Source: Sphingobacteriales bacterium (GTDB lineage: Bacteria; Bacteroidota; Bacteroidia; Chitinophagales; LD1). From it: a DNA stretch of 64,000 bases. The DNA is taken from positions 186,001 through 250,000 of the forward strand of contig JADFDM010000003.1 of the NCBI GenBank assembly GCA_018262795.1, written 5' to 3'. Both the position numbers and the translations under genes were made by a program. Under the pieces are notes generated by a model. The model worked only from the letters and a program-made list of their open reading frames with translations. It was not told the DNA's origin and ran no database searches. Positions 44,700 through 54,156 of the stretch are shown here, one piece after another (position 1 is the stretch's first letter; every line of letters starts with the position of its first letter).

Positions 44700-45203
44700 A
44701 TGAGGCACTTTCTTTTCATAGTTCTATTACTTACTTCTATGTTGGGGAGTGCGCAGAGTAATGGAACGGTGACTGAAGCCGAAAAATTTTATGCCCACCA
44801 GCAATACGATTCTGCCCTTGAGCGATACAATTTATTATTGGAAGAATTTCCCGACACCACTTTGTTGTATTACAACCGCGGCCTTTGTTACTATTCGCTC
44901 CGGCAGTACGAAAAAGCGATAAAAGATTTCGATCAGTCGCTCCTCAGCGATTCTCTTTTCAAAGATGCGTGGTATGCAAAAGCATTGGCGTTAGAGAAAA
45001 AAGGAGATAAATCTGCTTCGCGTCAAGTGTTCAACAAGCTCTACGCCATAGACAAAAACTACGATGAAGTGGCGAAACGTATCAAAACTGACCGGGTTGC
45101 CGTATACCTGAGTAGAAATTGGTACTATATGATCGCCATGGCAGTATTATTTATCATCTTTCTGGCAACGGTTATTACGGTTAAAACCTCAAAAAGGATT
45201 TAA
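44700..45203 (+). CDS. TPR protein with C-terminal membrane anchor
   Basis: 167 residues. A signal peptide (ending MLGSAQ) is followed by about 2-3 tetratricopeptide repeats (AEKFYAHQQYDSALERYNLLL, LLYYNRGLCYYSLRQYEKAIKDF, AWYAKALALEKKGDKSA). One membrane span near the C-terminus (YMIAMAVLFIIFLATVITV) closes it. A protein-binding scaffold held in the periplasm; the partner is unknown. Confidence 0.85.
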   Translation: MRHFLFIVLLLTSMLGSAQSNGTVTEAEKFYAHQQYDSALERYNLLLEEFPDTTLLYYNRGLCYYSLRQYEKAIKDFDQSLLSDSLFKDAWYAKALALEKKGDKSASRQVFNKLYAIDKNYDEVAKRIKTDRVAVYLSRNWYYMIAMAVLFIIFLATVITVKTSKRI

Positions 45204-45207
45204 TCAC

Positions 45208-45534
45208 TTACACCGCAAAACTTTCTCCGCAAGCGCAGGTGCGCGATGCGTTGGGATTCTTAAATTCAAATCCCTTCCCGTTCAACCCATCAGAATATTC
45301 GAGTGTCGTATTGCACACGTATAGGAACGAGCGCAAATCAGTAACTAATTTCACCCCCTTGTCCTCAAACTCTTGATCCTCCGGCTTTAATTCTTTATCA
45401 AAATCCATTTTGTACGAAAGCCCGGAACAGCCACCACCCAGCACACTGATTCTTACAAAGGTTTCATCTCCTAAGTTTTGTTCCGCTTTAATCTGATCAA
45501 TTTTCTTTTTAGCGCTTTCTGATACAAACAACAT
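45208..45534 (-). CDS. A-type iron-sulfur carrier (ErpA/IscA/SufA family)
   Basis: 108 residues from the ATG at 45534 (an upstream start would add 32 unrelated residues). The three Fe-S cysteines are in GGGCSGLSY and the C-terminal TCACGESF. The carrier passes Fe-S clusters to target enzymes. Which of IscA, SufA or ErpA it replaces cannot be told. Its stop lies 4 bases from the stop of the convergent TPR gene. Confidence 0.93.
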   Translation of the reverse strand: MLFVSESAKKKIDQIKAEQNLGDETFVRISVLGGGCSGLSYKMDFDKELKPEDQEFEDKGVKLVTDLRSFLYVCNTTLEYSDGLNGKGFEFKNPNASRTCACGESFAV

Positions 45535-45604
45535 AATTCTGAATTTAGTGAACCAATTTACACCAATAATCATTCCTTTGCACACTATAAGCCAATTTGA
45601 CAAA

Positions 45605-46006
45605 ATGCTGAAAATAGAACACATAGGCATAGCAGTAAGGAACCTTGAAAACTCTAATCAGTTGTTTGAAAAACTGATAGGCAAGCCGGCTTATAAAACA
45701 GAATCTGTAATTTCTGAGAACGTAAATACCTCCTTCTTTGAAATAGGAGAATCGAAAATAGAATTGCTACACGCCACCTCTCCGGAGAGCGCTATTGCAA
45801 AGTTTATAGAAAAAAAAGGAGAGGGAATTCATCATATCGCTTTTGCCGTAGAGGATATTGAACAAGAAGTGAAGCGATTGAAAGCGGAAGGATTTCAAGC
45901 TATATCGGATAAACCAAAACCGGGAGCCGATAATAAGTTAGTTTTCTTCTTTCATCCGAAATCAACGAATGGCGTTTTGATAGAGTTGTGTCAAGAAATT
46001 AAATAG
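45605..46006 (+). CDS. mce: Methylmalonyl-CoA epimerase
   Basis: 133 residues from the ATG at 45605 (a GTG 57 bases upstream would overlap the opposite promoter). Two VOC half-folds: IEHIGIAVRNLENS and IHHIAFAVEDIEQEV; metal ligands are expected from His, Gln/His and Glu (VLIELCQ). It interconverts methylmalonyl-CoA epimers in the propionate/B12 pathway, in keeping with a B12-using organism (see nrdJ). Confidence 0.92.
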   Translation: MLKIEHIGIAVRNLENSNQLFEKLIGKPAYKTESVISENVNTSFFEIGESKIELLHATSPESAIAKFIEKKGEGIHHIAFAVEDIEQEVKRLKAEGFQAISDKPKPGADNKLVFFFHPKSTNGVLIELCQEIK

Positions 46007-46043
46007 ATTAAACCCACAAAGGCATCCAGTTTTTCTGTGCGCA

Positions 46044-46760
46044 ATGCCTAACACTTTCGAAACTTTGAAAACATACAAGCATATCTTTTTCGATCTCGAT
46101 CACACTATTTGGGATTTTGAGTCGAATTCGCAGCGGGCATTACAACAAATCTTTGAAGAGGAGAAATTGGGCGAACAAGGAGTGCCGGCTTTCGAGGAAT
46201 TTCACGACACTTATAAACCCATCAACAACAAATTTTGGGCAAAATATCATAACGGTTATGCCTCAAAAGAGGAAGTGAGGCTAAAACGGTTTTCCGATAC
46301 TCTCTTAACTTTTGGTATTCAGGACAGTGCTTTGGCGGAACGCATGGCGGAGAGTTACGTCACCCTTAGCCCAAAAATGACTACCCTTTTCCCCGATGCG
46401 CTGGAAGTGCTAAAATATTTGCAGCATAAATACGGTCTTCATCTGATCACCAATGGATTTGCCGAAGCGCAAAGAGTAAAGATTGAAAACTGTGGACTGA
46501 AATCATTTTTTGAACACATCATTATTTCAGAAGAAGTAGGTACTCAAAAACCCGATAAGCAGATTTTTGAAATAGCCATGCACCGCGCCTCTACTGCACC
46601 CGATGAATGTATCATGATTGGCGACAATATGAACACCGACATCCGCGGAGCCAAAAATGCGGGAATGGATCAGGTTTATTTTAACCCCAAGAAACAACGA
46701 GTGCTGGAGTCGGTCACCTATCACATCGCCTCATGGCTTCAAATGAAGGACTTCCTTTAA
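46044..46760 (+). CDS. YjjG-type HAD pyrimidine nucleotidase
   Basis: 238 residues. HAD motif I FFDLDHTIWDFE, motif II LITNGF, motif III Lys in TQKPD, and motif IV GDNMNTDIRGAKNAG are all present. E. coli YjjG removes phosphate from (d)UMP, dTMP and mutagenic analogues. A terminator follows and rpoD is convergent. Confidence 0.93.
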   Translation: MPNTFETLKTYKHIFFDLDHTIWDFESNSQRALQQIFEEEKLGEQGVPAFEEFHDTYKPINNKFWAKYHNGYASKEEVRLKRFSDTLLTFGIQDSALAERMAESYVTLSPKMTTLFPDALEVLKYLQHKYGLHLITNGFAEAQRVKIENCGLKSFFEHIIISEEVGTQKPDKQIFEIAMHRASTAPDECIMIGDNMNTDIRGAKNAGMDQVYFNPKKQRVLESVTYHIASWLQMKDFL

Positions 46761-46774
46761 TTTCTGAAAAACAA

Positions 46775-46802
46775 AAACGCCTCGGCTGTAGCCAAGGCGT
46801 TT
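46775..46802. terminator. Terminator between yjjG-type gene and rpoD
   Basis: A 13-bp stem (AAACGCCTCGGCT / AGCCAAGGCGTTT) with one C-A mismatch and a 2-nt spacer; with the loop closing on GT it is a tight hairpin. It is flanked by A-rich and T-rich sequence, so it may serve both convergent genes. Confidence 0.75.
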
Positions 46803-46826
46803 CAATTAGGTAAACTATCCGATAAA

Positions 46827-47696
46827 TTATTGACCTAAGTAAGCTTTCAGCGCTTTGCTGCGCGACTGAGAGCGAAGTTTGGTAATCGCTTTATCTTTTA
46901 TTTGGCGAATACGTTCACGGGTAATTCCGAGTTGGTCGCCTATATCTTCTAACGTCATGGGGTGTTCTACCCCGATACCGAAGAATAGTTTAATCACTTC
47001 TTTCTCTCTATCCGTTAATGAAGCTAAAGTGCGTTCAGTTTCTATTCGGAGGGAATCTTTATAGTCTAAGTGCTTATCGGTAACTTCTGCATTGGCGTTT
47101 TCCAAAACATCAATCAGTGCATTCGATTCCCCATCGGTAAAAGGAGCATCCATAGATACGTGACGGGCTGAAATTCCTAAGGTAGCCTCCACTTCCTCTA
47201 CCGTAATTCCCATGACTACCGCTACCTCTTCAGGGGTCGGTTCGCGTTGATATTTTTGCTCCAGTTCGCTGAATATCTTATTGATTTTAGTGAGTGAGCC
47301 TACCTTGTTCAACGGAAGTCGAACCATACGGCTATGCTCAGCCAAAGCTTGAATAATGCTCTGACGAATCCACCACACCGCATAAGAGATGAATTTAAAT
47401 CCGCGAGTTTCGTCAAACTTTTGAGCCGCTTTCACTAATCCGAGATTCCCCTCATTGATAAGGTCGTTTAGGGAAAGCGAATTGTTTTGATATTGTTTGG
47501 CCACCGAAACCACGAAACGAAGGTTAGCACGGGTCAACTTCTCCAGCGCTGTTTGATCCCCCTGACGAATTCTGCGCGCCAACTCTACCTCTTCTTCAGG
47601 GGTCAATAGATCTTCTTTACCTATTTCCTGAAGGTATTTCTCAATAGATTGGCTCTCGCGGTTAGTAATTGATTTTGAAATCTTTAGTTGTCTCAT
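46827..47696 (-). CDS. rpoD: Primary RNA polymerase sigma factor (SigA/RpoD)
   Basis: 289 residues, the short form typical of Bacteroidota. It starts at region 1.2 ([27 protein letters not shown]) and lacks region 1.1. Region 2 ([20 protein letters not shown] and [15 protein letters not shown]), region 3 and region 4.2 ([22 protein letters not shown]) are intact. It directs housekeeping transcription. Unusually for this window it has a strong Shine-Dalgarno. Confidence 0.97.
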   Translation of the reverse strand: MRQLKISKSITNRESQSIEKYLQEIGKEDLLTPEEEVELARRIRQGDQTALEKLTRANLRFVVSVAKQYQNNSLSLNDLINEGNLGLVKAAQKFDETRGFKFISYAVWWIRQSIIQALAEHSRMVRLPLNKVGSLTKINKIFSELEQKYQREPTPEEVAVVMGITVEEVEATLGISARHVSMDAPFTDGESNALIDVLENANAEVTDKHLDYKDSLRIETERTLASLTDREKEVIKLFFGIGVEHPMTLEDIGDQLGITRERIRQIKDKAITKLRSQSRSKALKAYLGQ

Positions 47697-47701
47697 TAAA
47701 A

Positions 47702-47707
47702 CCTCCT
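47702..47707 (-). promoter_or_regulatory. Perfect Shine-Dalgarno (AGGAGG) before rpoD
   Basis: On the minus strand AGGAGG is followed by five bases and the ATG. No other gene in the window shows such a site, and ribosomes of this phylum mostly ignore them. Confidence 0.85.
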
Positions 47708-48120
47708 GTTAATTATTTTTTCATAGAAGAAAGTGACCGTAGCAAAATGGGCACGCGAAGATAGAATTTATTCTGAAAATGACGATTTCTTATATAGAGT
47801 GTTCGATTTTTACCGATTTTACTCTCATTTTACATTTTCAAACACTGGCTTCGGGCTTCATGTTTAACGTTATACATTCAATGTAATATCATAAACGCTT
47901 TAAGGCAAGGGTTGTTTGCACTTTTTTTAAAAAATAATTGTTCTTGACATTTCCATCGTTTGTTGCCACTAACCTTTGACGAACCAATGCGTCAAATATT
48001 GTGCCTCTTAATTTCCGGAAACGCAAACCACCTAAAGTGGTCAAAACAACTGAAGAGTTAGAGTGGCTAAGCTATTCATCTCCTTTTGTTAAAAGGGAGA
48101 AGTGTCTTGTATAAATTTTT
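47708..48120. other. Long upstream region of rpoD
   Basis: About 410 bases without a gene. On the minus strand AATATTTG (complement of 47993-48000) and TTTG (complement of 48023-48026) are 22 bases apart and could be a promoter giving an approximately 290-nt leader. No riboswitch or small RNA was recognised. Confidence 0.4.
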
Positions 48121-50187
48121 TTAGAAATTGAGCAACTCTTCCATGGCACGGCTCACTTTCTCTGTGTTTGGCAGCATGGCTTTCTCCAAATTTTCGTTGA
48201 GAGGGATTGCAGGGGTATCCACAGCGCCCATAATTTTTATAGGGGCATCTAAATTCGCAAAACAGTTGGCCGATATTCTTCCGGCCAAAGCTTCGGCAAA
48301 AGAATGCGTGATAGTTTCTTCAGTGAGCATCAGTACCTTCGAATGTTTTTTCACGGAAGCGTAAATCGCCTCTTCATCTAAAGGGTGAAGGGTGCGCAAA
48401 TCCACTATTTCTATTTGTCCTTCAAAATTTTTAGCGGCATTGAGTGCCCAATGCACCCCCATGCCATAAGTGATCACCGTGATAGTTTCTCCATTCTCGA
48501 CCCTTTCCTCTTCTGGTTCTAAAGCGATGCGTGCTTTGCCCAGAGGAATCATGTAGTTTTCATCCGGTTCAATAGTTTTAGCCGTTTCGGTGCCTTTTAC
48601 CTTGCTCCAGTAAAGTCCTTTGTGTTCAAATAGTACCACCGGATTGGGATCGTAAAAAGCAGCCTTCAGCAGTCCTTTCATATCGGCAGCATTGCTTGGA
48701 TAAACCACCTTCACTCCCTTTATCTGCAATACAAAACTCTCTACACTGGAAGAGTGGTAAGGGCCGCCACTGCCATAAGCTCCGATAGGAATTCGCATCA
48801 GAGCCTGTACAGGATATTTGCCATTGCTTAAATAACAAGAGCGTGAAACTTCGGTAAACAACTGATTGACTCCCGGAAAAATATAATCAGCAAATTGTAC
48901 TTCTACTATCGGCTTACAACCCACAGCACTCATGCCTGCTGTGGAGCCAACGATGTAGGCTTCCATAATAGGCGTATTGAACACGCGCTTATCGCCATAC
49001 TTTTTTGCCAGCAATGCCGCTTCGCGGAATACTCCTCCTAACTCACCTCCCACATCCTGTCCATATAAAAGAGCTTCCGGATTTTTCTTCAGTATTTCAT
49101 CTACTGCATGTAATGCCGCATCTACCATCACTACAGTTTGCCCATTTTGAGGAGAGCGATTACCGTGTTCTTCTGTAATGGGAGTGGGGGCAAAAATATG
49201 AGTAGTCAAGTCTTCATCAGTCGGGTTGGGTTCTAAGAGCGCTCGTTCAAAATCGGCCGCTACTAATTGGCGAGTTTCCTCTTCTATTCTATTGAGCGCT
49301 TCCTCCGATGCCAGCTTATCGTACAATATGTTTTTTCTGAGGGGATAAAAGGGATCGCGCATAGCATCCTGCGCCAAATTATCTTTTGGTCGGTACCATT
49401 CTTTGCGCACTCCGGAGGTGTGATGATTCAGCAAAGGCACCTTCGCATGCACTAAGTAGGGGCCGCGATTCAAGCGCACATAACTGACTACTCTGCTCAA
49501 GGCATCGTAACATTCATTAAAATCAGTGCCGTTGATACTCTCCACTTTCAAACCTTTAAAACCCCGCGCATAATAGGGGGCATCCTGAGCGCGAATTTCA
49601 GAGGAATGAGCGGAAATATCCCATTCATTATCCTGCACCAAATAGATGATAGGGTATTGATGCAGTACTGCCATCTGTAGTGCTTCACTCACTTCCCCTT
49701 CAGTGACGGAACCATCGCCCAAAGAGCAGATTACAATCGGCTCTTCTCCCCGCTTGTAAGCTGCTAAGGCCTGTTGTTCTTTATACTGAATTCCCTGAGC
49801 TGCACCGGTGGCTGGTATGGCCTGCATACCTGTGGCTGAACTCTGGTGTGGAATTTTGGGAAGGTCAGCGCGATTGGAGGAGGGGTGGCAGTAATAGGTT
49901 CTTCCACCCGAAAAATAGTCGGTCTTTTTTGCGAGTAACTGCAACATTAAATCGAATGGAGTAAATCCCATTCCAAGCATCATAGCGTCATCGCGATAAT
50001 AAGGGAATACAAAGTCTTGAGGTTTTAGCTGAAAGGCAGTCGCTAACTGTATGGCTTCGTGACCACGCGAAGTAGCGTGCACATATTTTGAACAGATATC
50101 TTTCCGTTCCTCATATAGTTCGGTCATGGCTTTGGCGGTACACATGAGCCGATACGCCTGCAGAAAGATTTCTTTAGATGTTTTCAT
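48121..50187 (-). CDS. Fused alpha/beta E1 component of a 2-oxoacid dehydrogenase
   Basis: 688 residues. The alpha-like half (1 to about 330) carries the thiamine diphosphate motif GDGSVTEGEV...QDNEW; the beta-like half (about 345-688) carries GQDVGGELGGVF, VEVQFADYIFPGV and a transketolase C-domain. In most bacteria these are separate chains. It decarboxylates branched-chain 2-oxoacids or pyruvate and passes the acyl group to an E2. The E2 and E3 genes are not adjacent. Confidence 0.92.
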   Translation of the reverse strand: MKTSKEIFLQAYRLMCTAKAMTELYEERKDICSKYVHATSRGHEAIQLATAFQLKPQDFVFPYYRDDAMMLGMGFTPFDLMLQLLAKKTDYFSGGRTYYCHPSSNRADLPKIPHQSSATGMQAIPATGAAQGIQYKEQQALAAYKRGEEPIVICSLGDGSVTEGEVSEALQMAVLHQYPIIYLVQDNEWDISAHSSEIRAQDAPYYARGFKGLKVESINGTDFNECYDALSRVVSYVRLNRGPYLVHAKVPLLNHHTSGVRKEWYRPKDNLAQDAMRDPFYPLRKNILYDKLASEEALNRIEEETRQLVAADFERALLEPNPTDEDLTTHIFAPTPITEEHGNRSPQNGQTVVMVDAALHAVDEILKKNPEALLYGQDVGGELGGVFREAALLAKKYGDKRVFNTPIMEAYIVGSTAGMSAVGCKPIVEVQFADYIFPGVNQLFTEVSRSCYLSNGKYPVQALMRIPIGAYGSGGPYHSSSVESFVLQIKGVKVVYPSNAADMKGLLKAAFYDPNPVVLFEHKGLYWSKVKGTETAKTIEPDENYMIPLGKARIALEPEEERVENGETITVITYGMGVHWALNAAKNFEGQIEIVDLRTLHPLDEEAIYASVKKHSKVLMLTEETITHSFAEALAGRISANCFANLDAPIKIMGAVDTPAIPLNENLEKAMLPNTEKVSRAMEELLNF

Positions 50188-50202
50188 CTGCCCACAAAGA
50201 AA

Positions 50203-50814
50203 TCATTTCACCTCGAAATCGAAAACCTTTTCTCCTTCGAGAAAGCCTTCCAACCGGTCACCGATTTTCACGGGGCCCACTCCTGCGGGAGTTCCGGTGT
50301 AAATTAAATCGCCCGTTTGCAATGTAAAAAACTGCGAAGCGTAAGCAATAATTTTTTCAAAATTGAAAAGCGTGTTATCGGTGTTCCCTTTTTGAACTTC
50401 GATGCCGTTCAGTTGTAAGGAAAAATGGATACCTGTCTTTTTCCCGAGGTTGGCAAGTTGGTGGAACGAGCCGATAACAGCCGAGCCGTCAAAACCTTTG
50501 GCAATCTCCCAGGGCAGTCCTTTAGCTTTTTGTTGACTTTGCAAATCGCGCGCTGTGAAATCAATGCCTACAGTTACTTCTTCAAAATATTTGTGGGCAA
50601 ATTTCTCTTCAATATACTTTCCCTGTTTGCAAATTTTAAGTACCAGCTCGGTTTCGTAATGCAAATCGCTGGTCCATTCCGGGTAGTAGAAAGGTTTGTT
50701 GTCCTTTAGCAATGCGGTCTGTGGTTTCAGAAAAATGACCGGCTTATCGGGAATTTCGTTTTTCAGTTCTTTGGCGTGTTCACTATAGTTGCGGCCAATA
50801 CAGATAATTTTCAT
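50203..50814 (-). CDS. Fumarylacetoacetate hydrolase family protein
   Basis: 203 residues. The N-terminal ICIGRNYSEHAKEL, VGIDFTARDLQ and GDLIYTGTPAGVGPV motifs with acidic metal ligands place it in the FAH superfamily, in the short single-domain class. Members include acylpyruvases and oxaloacetate tautomerases; the substrate here is not determined. Confidence 0.92.
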   Translation of the reverse strand: MKIICIGRNYSEHAKELKNEIPDKPVIFLKPQTALLKDNKPFYYPEWTSDLHYETELVLKICKQGKYIEEKFAHKYFEEVTVGIDFTARDLQSQQKAKGLPWEIAKGFDGSAVIGSFHQLANLGKKTGIHFSLQLNGIEVQKGNTDNTLFNFEKIIAYASQFFTLQTGDLIYTGTPAGVGPVKIGDRLEGFLEGEKVFDFEVK

Positions 50815-50823
50815 TTGGATTAT

Positions 50824-51225
50824 TTAAAGTTTAGCACCGGCAAATTCCTGTCTAAAATATCCTCCACTGCCTCCGTTGTTATAGAAAAAATAAAAGCTGT
50901 CACCATTAGTAAAGGTGAATGTCATCCCTGAATACATCTGCCCCTGCGAAAATATCCCGGTGTCAGAAAATAAAAAGTACCATTCGTAATTGTCATAGCT
51001 GCGTATGATGAGAATGCTATCTGAATGAATTGTATCTACCGTAAAGCCGCCTAAATACGTAGTGTCCTGATACGGAATGCAACTATAGCAGCCCGCCACA
51101 TCGTGAAATTGACCGGTATAATTCCCAATGAGCGCGCAAGCATTGCAGGAGGTGTTGTTCCCGCTATCTTTCTTGCAGGCTGCAAAAAGAAGAAGAAGCG
51201 CCAAAATTACTGAGGTACTCTTCAT
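50824..51225 (-). CDS. Hypothetical lipoprotein
   Basis: 133 residues. The lipobox is LFAAC with Cys17 as the acylated residue. The mature part starts with a lysine/serine-rich linker and has a CNAC and CYSC cysteine pairs, then strand-like sequence rich in Tyr, Phe and Asp. Function unknown; outer-membrane anchored. Nine bases upstream of the FAH gene on the same strand. Confidence 0.8.
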   Translation of the reverse strand: MKSTSVILALLLLFAACKKDSGNNTSCNACALIGNYTGQFHDVAGCYSCIPYQDTTYLGGFTVDTIHSDSILIIRSYDNYEWYFLFSDTGIFSQGQMYSGMTFTFTNGDSFYFFYNNGGSGGYFRQEFAGAKL

Positions 51226-51226
51226 C

Positions 51227-51790
51227 TTAACTTTTATTGAATTTTGTCATTGCCCGCTCAACCCCTTCAAACATAAAACTTTGGATCGCCTCGCAGGCTA
51301 ATTCTATTCTTTCGTTCAGTGTTCTAATTTCATCAGGAGTCCAATTGCCCAGCACGTAATTAATCTGCTTCCCTTTTGAAAATTCATTACCAATACCAAA
51401 GCGGAGACGTGGATAATTTCCATTGCCCAGAGTGGCATCAATATCCTTTAACCCGTTATGCCCGCCATCACTTCCTTTTAGGCGGATGCGAATTGTGCCA
51501 AAGGGAAGAGCCAAATCATCCAACACAATCAGCATATTTTGTGGCTGTATTTTCAACTCCGTCATCCAATAGCGAACCGCTTTACCGCTTAGGTTCATAT
51601 AAGTGGTCGGTTTTATCAGGGTGATTTTCTTCCCCTTACTTTTGTATTCAGTATGGAAAGCATGGCGCTCCAAATGAAAAGAAGCACCAACTTTATTTGC
51701 CAAACTGTCTAAAATTTTAAAGCCAATATTGTGACGGGTGTTTTCGTATTCGCTGCCGATATTGCCAAGCCCAACTATCAGGAAATTCAT
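51227..51790 (-). CDS. pth: Peptidyl-tRNA hydrolase
   Basis: 187 residues. The N-terminal FLIVGLGNIGSEYENTRHNIGF carries the active-site His20 with Asn10, and GSDGGHNGLKDI and RLRFGIG follow. It recycles peptidyl-tRNA released during translation. One base separates it from the downstream lipoprotein gene; the terminator upstream isolates it from rplY. Confidence 0.96.
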   Translation of the reverse strand: MNFLIVGLGNIGSEYENTRHNIGFKILDSLANKVGASFHLERHAFHTEYKSKGKKITLIKPTTYMNLSGKAVRYWMTELKIQPQNMLIVLDDLALPFGTIRIRLKGSDGGHNGLKDIDATLGNGNYPRLRFGIGNEFSKGKQINYVLGNWTPDEIRTLNERIELACEAIQSFMFEGVERAMTKFNKS

Positions 51791-51831
51791 GGCGGAAAGT
51801 TAAAAGATAATGCGAAGTAAAAAGCGTACAT

Positions 51832-51862
51832 AAAAAAACAGCGTGCCATAGACACGCTGTTT
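51832..51862 (-). terminator. Terminator after rplY
   Basis: AAACAGCGTG (51836-51845) and CACGCTGTTT (51853-51862) form a 10-bp stem with a 7-nt loop. On the minus strand the stem is followed by a run of seven T's. Confidence 0.88.
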
Positions 51863-51900
51863 GCGAATAATGATTTACGGTTAATATTAACCGGTAGAAA

Positions 51901-52527
51901 TTACTTTTTCTTTTCCTCTGCTTTTGGTGCAGCAGCCGGTGTTGCAGTAGCAGCAGCAGGGGTAGCCACCACTTCTTCTTTCACAGCGCGTGGTATAATT
52001 ACGCGAGCAATAGGATTGGAGGCCGATAAGAGAATGCTTACTCCCGGCAAATCAATGTCGCGAATACGCTTAATGTCACCCAAGCCCAAATCAGTTACAT
52101 CTACTTCAATAGAGTGTGGTAAATCTTTAGGCAATGCCAAAATGGTGAGCTTTTTAATGACCTGCTCTAACTTACCCCCGGTGGCTACTCCTTTAGGAGT
52201 GCCGTTTAGTCTTAAAGGCACAGACACTTTTAACTTTACATCGTCCACCAATTCTTGAAAGTCAAGGTGCAGTAAGTTTTCTGAAATAGAATCGAACTGC
52301 GATTCCTTTACGATGGCTTTAAAACTTTTGCCGTCCACCTCAATCTGAGCAAATCGAAACTCAGGGGTGTAAATCAATTTGCGGAAAGCACCTACGGGAG
52401 CGTAGAAGTTTAATGATTCTTTGCCTCCGTAAAGATTACAGGGAATGTTTCCTGCCCTGCGCAGTGCACGCGTAGCCTTCTTACCTAAATCGGTTCTTGG
52501 CGTGCCGTTGATTACTACTGTTTGCAT
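51901..52527 (-). CDS. rplY: 50S ribosomal protein L25 (CTC/TL5 form)
   Basis: 208 residues. An L25 domain binding 5S rRNA (1 to about 90) is followed by the TL5/CTC beta-domain (about 95-180). A low-complexity Ala/Pro/Lys tail ends the chain. It lies just downstream of prs on the same strand and shares its operon. Confidence 0.95.
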   Translation of the reverse strand: MQTVVINGTPRTDLGKKATRALRRAGNIPCNLYGGKESLNFYAPVGAFRKLIYTPEFRFAQIEVDGKSFKAIVKESQFDSISENLLHLDFQELVDDVKLKVSVPLRLNGTPKGVATGGKLEQVIKKLTILALPKDLPHSIEVDVTDLGLGDIKRIRDIDLPGVSILLSASNPIARVIIPRAVKEEVVATPAAATATPAAAPKAEEKKK

Positions 52528-52557
52528 TGTTTATTTGAATTTAATTAGTGACTAAAA

Positions 52558-53505
52558 TTAGATAGATTGGGTCAAGAATAAAGAGTTGATGCTTTTATGT
52601 TCGTGCGTATTTCTGATAGCCTGTGCAAAGAGTTTGCCTACGCTTAGCACCTTAATCTTTTTAGACTCCTGCTTCAATGGAATCGTGTTCGTGACAATTA
52701 ATTCACTCAGGGCGCTTTTCTCAATATTCTCGTAAGCTTTACCGGAAAGTACCGCATGAGTGCACAATGCTCGTACGCTTTTAGCACCTTTCTCCATCAA
52801 CAAATTTGAGGCATTGCACAGCGTACCACCGGTATCAATCATATCATCTACCAACACCACATCTTTCCCCTCTACACCGCCAATCAGTATCATTTCAGCA
52901 ATCTCATTCGCCTTTTTGCGGTATTTGTCACAAATCACCATATCGGCATTGAAATATTGGGCATAAATGCGCGCTCTTTTCACAGAGCCTACATCGGGAG
53001 AAGCAAAGCACAAATTTTTCCAGTTTTGCTTTTTTACATACGGCAGAAAAATAGCGGAACCATTCAAGTGATCTAATGGAATATCGAAGAATCCTTGAAT
53101 TTGTCCGGCATGAAGGTCCATTGTCATGACCCGATCGGCCCCGGCAGCGGTGAGCAGGTTGGCTACTAACTTAGCAGCAATGCCTACGCGAGGGCGGTCT
53201 TTGCGATCTTGACGGGCATATCCGAAATAAGGAATCACCGCAACAATGTAATCTGCCGAAGCGCGCTTTACCGCATCAATCATCATCAGCAGCTCCATTA
53301 AGTTATCGGCCGGTGGGGCGGTGCTCTGAATAATAAATACAAATGATCCGCGAACAGACTCTTTTATCTCGGGCTGAAACTCGCCATCGCTAAAGCGCAG
53401 CACTTCCATTTTGCCTAAGTGCTGACCGTAATGGTCGGCAATATCTTCGGCCAGATATTGTGTGGCACAACCTGTAAAAAGTTTTACATCTGTAGGCAGC
53501 AGCAT
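52558..53505 (-). CDS. prs: Ribose-phosphate pyrophosphokinase
   Basis: 315 residues. RFSDGEFQPEIKESVRGSFVFI, DRKDRPRVGIAAKLVANLL and the PRPP loop VVLVDDMIDTGGTL are conserved. It makes PRPP from ribose-5-phosphate and ATP for nucleotide, His and Trp synthesis. prs-rplY (then pth) is a common order in bacteria. Confidence 0.96.
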   Translation of the reverse strand: MLLPTDVKLFTGCATQYLAEDIADHYGQHLGKMEVLRFSDGEFQPEIKESVRGSFVFIIQSTAPPADNLMELLMMIDAVKRASADYIVAVIPYFGYARQDRKDRPRVGIAAKLVANLLTAAGADRVMTMDLHAGQIQGFFDIPLDHLNGSAIFLPYVKKQNWKNLCFASPDVGSVKRARIYAQYFNADMVICDKYRKKANEIAEMILIGGVEGKDVVLVDDMIDTGGTLCNASNLLMEKGAKSVRALCTHAVLSGKAYENIEKSALSELIVTNTIPLKQESKKIKVLSVGKLFAQAIRNTHEHKSINSLFLTQSI

Positions 53506-53569
53506 AGTGAATTCCTTTTTAAAAAGGTCTGCAAAGATATACGAATCACCCTAATTACAAAGTGGCCTT

Positions 53570-54070
53570 TTATCTCCGATTTCTTCGGATATACAGGTCA
53601 ATGGAATATTCTTTGGCGGCCACCTCCACCATCGCTAAAGTGAGGGTAAGTTCTTTGCTGATGGCCAGCAGTTCTTTGGTTTCGTGAAAGAACACGGTGG
53701 TAGAGTCTTCTCCATCAAAAGCCAACCAAGTCCATTGTGTAGTATCTAAACAAACCTCTACATATTCCTTTAACTCCTCTAATTTTTTCAAGGCAGAAAG
53801 AGTGTCAAAATTGAGATTGCTTTTTCCTACAAAGCGGCTGTCTTTATCCACGTAATAAATAGGGAACTTTTCCAAATGCAAGCTCTGCCCGGGCATCTTT
53901 AAAAAAGGGCTAACGTGATCGCTGCTGGCAGTGACCGATTCGAAGTTATCCTTTATACCACTGTCTAAAATCTTGTGTAAGTGATGGCAAAACTCCGGCA
54001 CTTCTTTGGTAGCGCTCTGCGAAAAAACCATTTGCAGAGAAAGGAAACAAAAAACTACGGTTAATCGCAT
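53570..54070 (-). CDS. Hypothetical secreted protein
   Basis: 166 residues with a signal peptide (ending QMVFSQS). The rest is helical and hydrophobic-poor, ending in Arg-Asn-Arg-Arg; no domain recognised. Located 64 bases upstream of prs; a run of nine G's lies 78 bases before its start. Confidence 0.7.
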   Translation of the reverse strand: MRLTVVFCFLSLQMVFSQSATKEVPEFCHHLHKILDSGIKDNFESVTASSDHVSPFLKMPGQSLHLEKFPIYYVDKDSRFVGKSNLNFDTLSALKKLEELKEYVEVCLDTTQWTWLAFDGEDSTTVFFHETKELLAISKELTLTLAMVEVAAKEYSIDLYIRRNRR

Positions 54071-54147
54071 TAGAAGAAAAATGTTTCGGCAGCGATGTTA
54101 GTTAATCCAATGCAACGAAAATCTGTTTGCGTATTAATTTTTGCTAA

Positions 54148-54156
54148 GGGGGGGGG
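54148..54156. repeat. Run of nine G residues
   Basis: A G9 homopolymer in a 203-base gap between two minus-strand genes, 78 bases upstream of the ATG at 54070. Runs of this length can vary by slippage. Confidence 0.7.
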
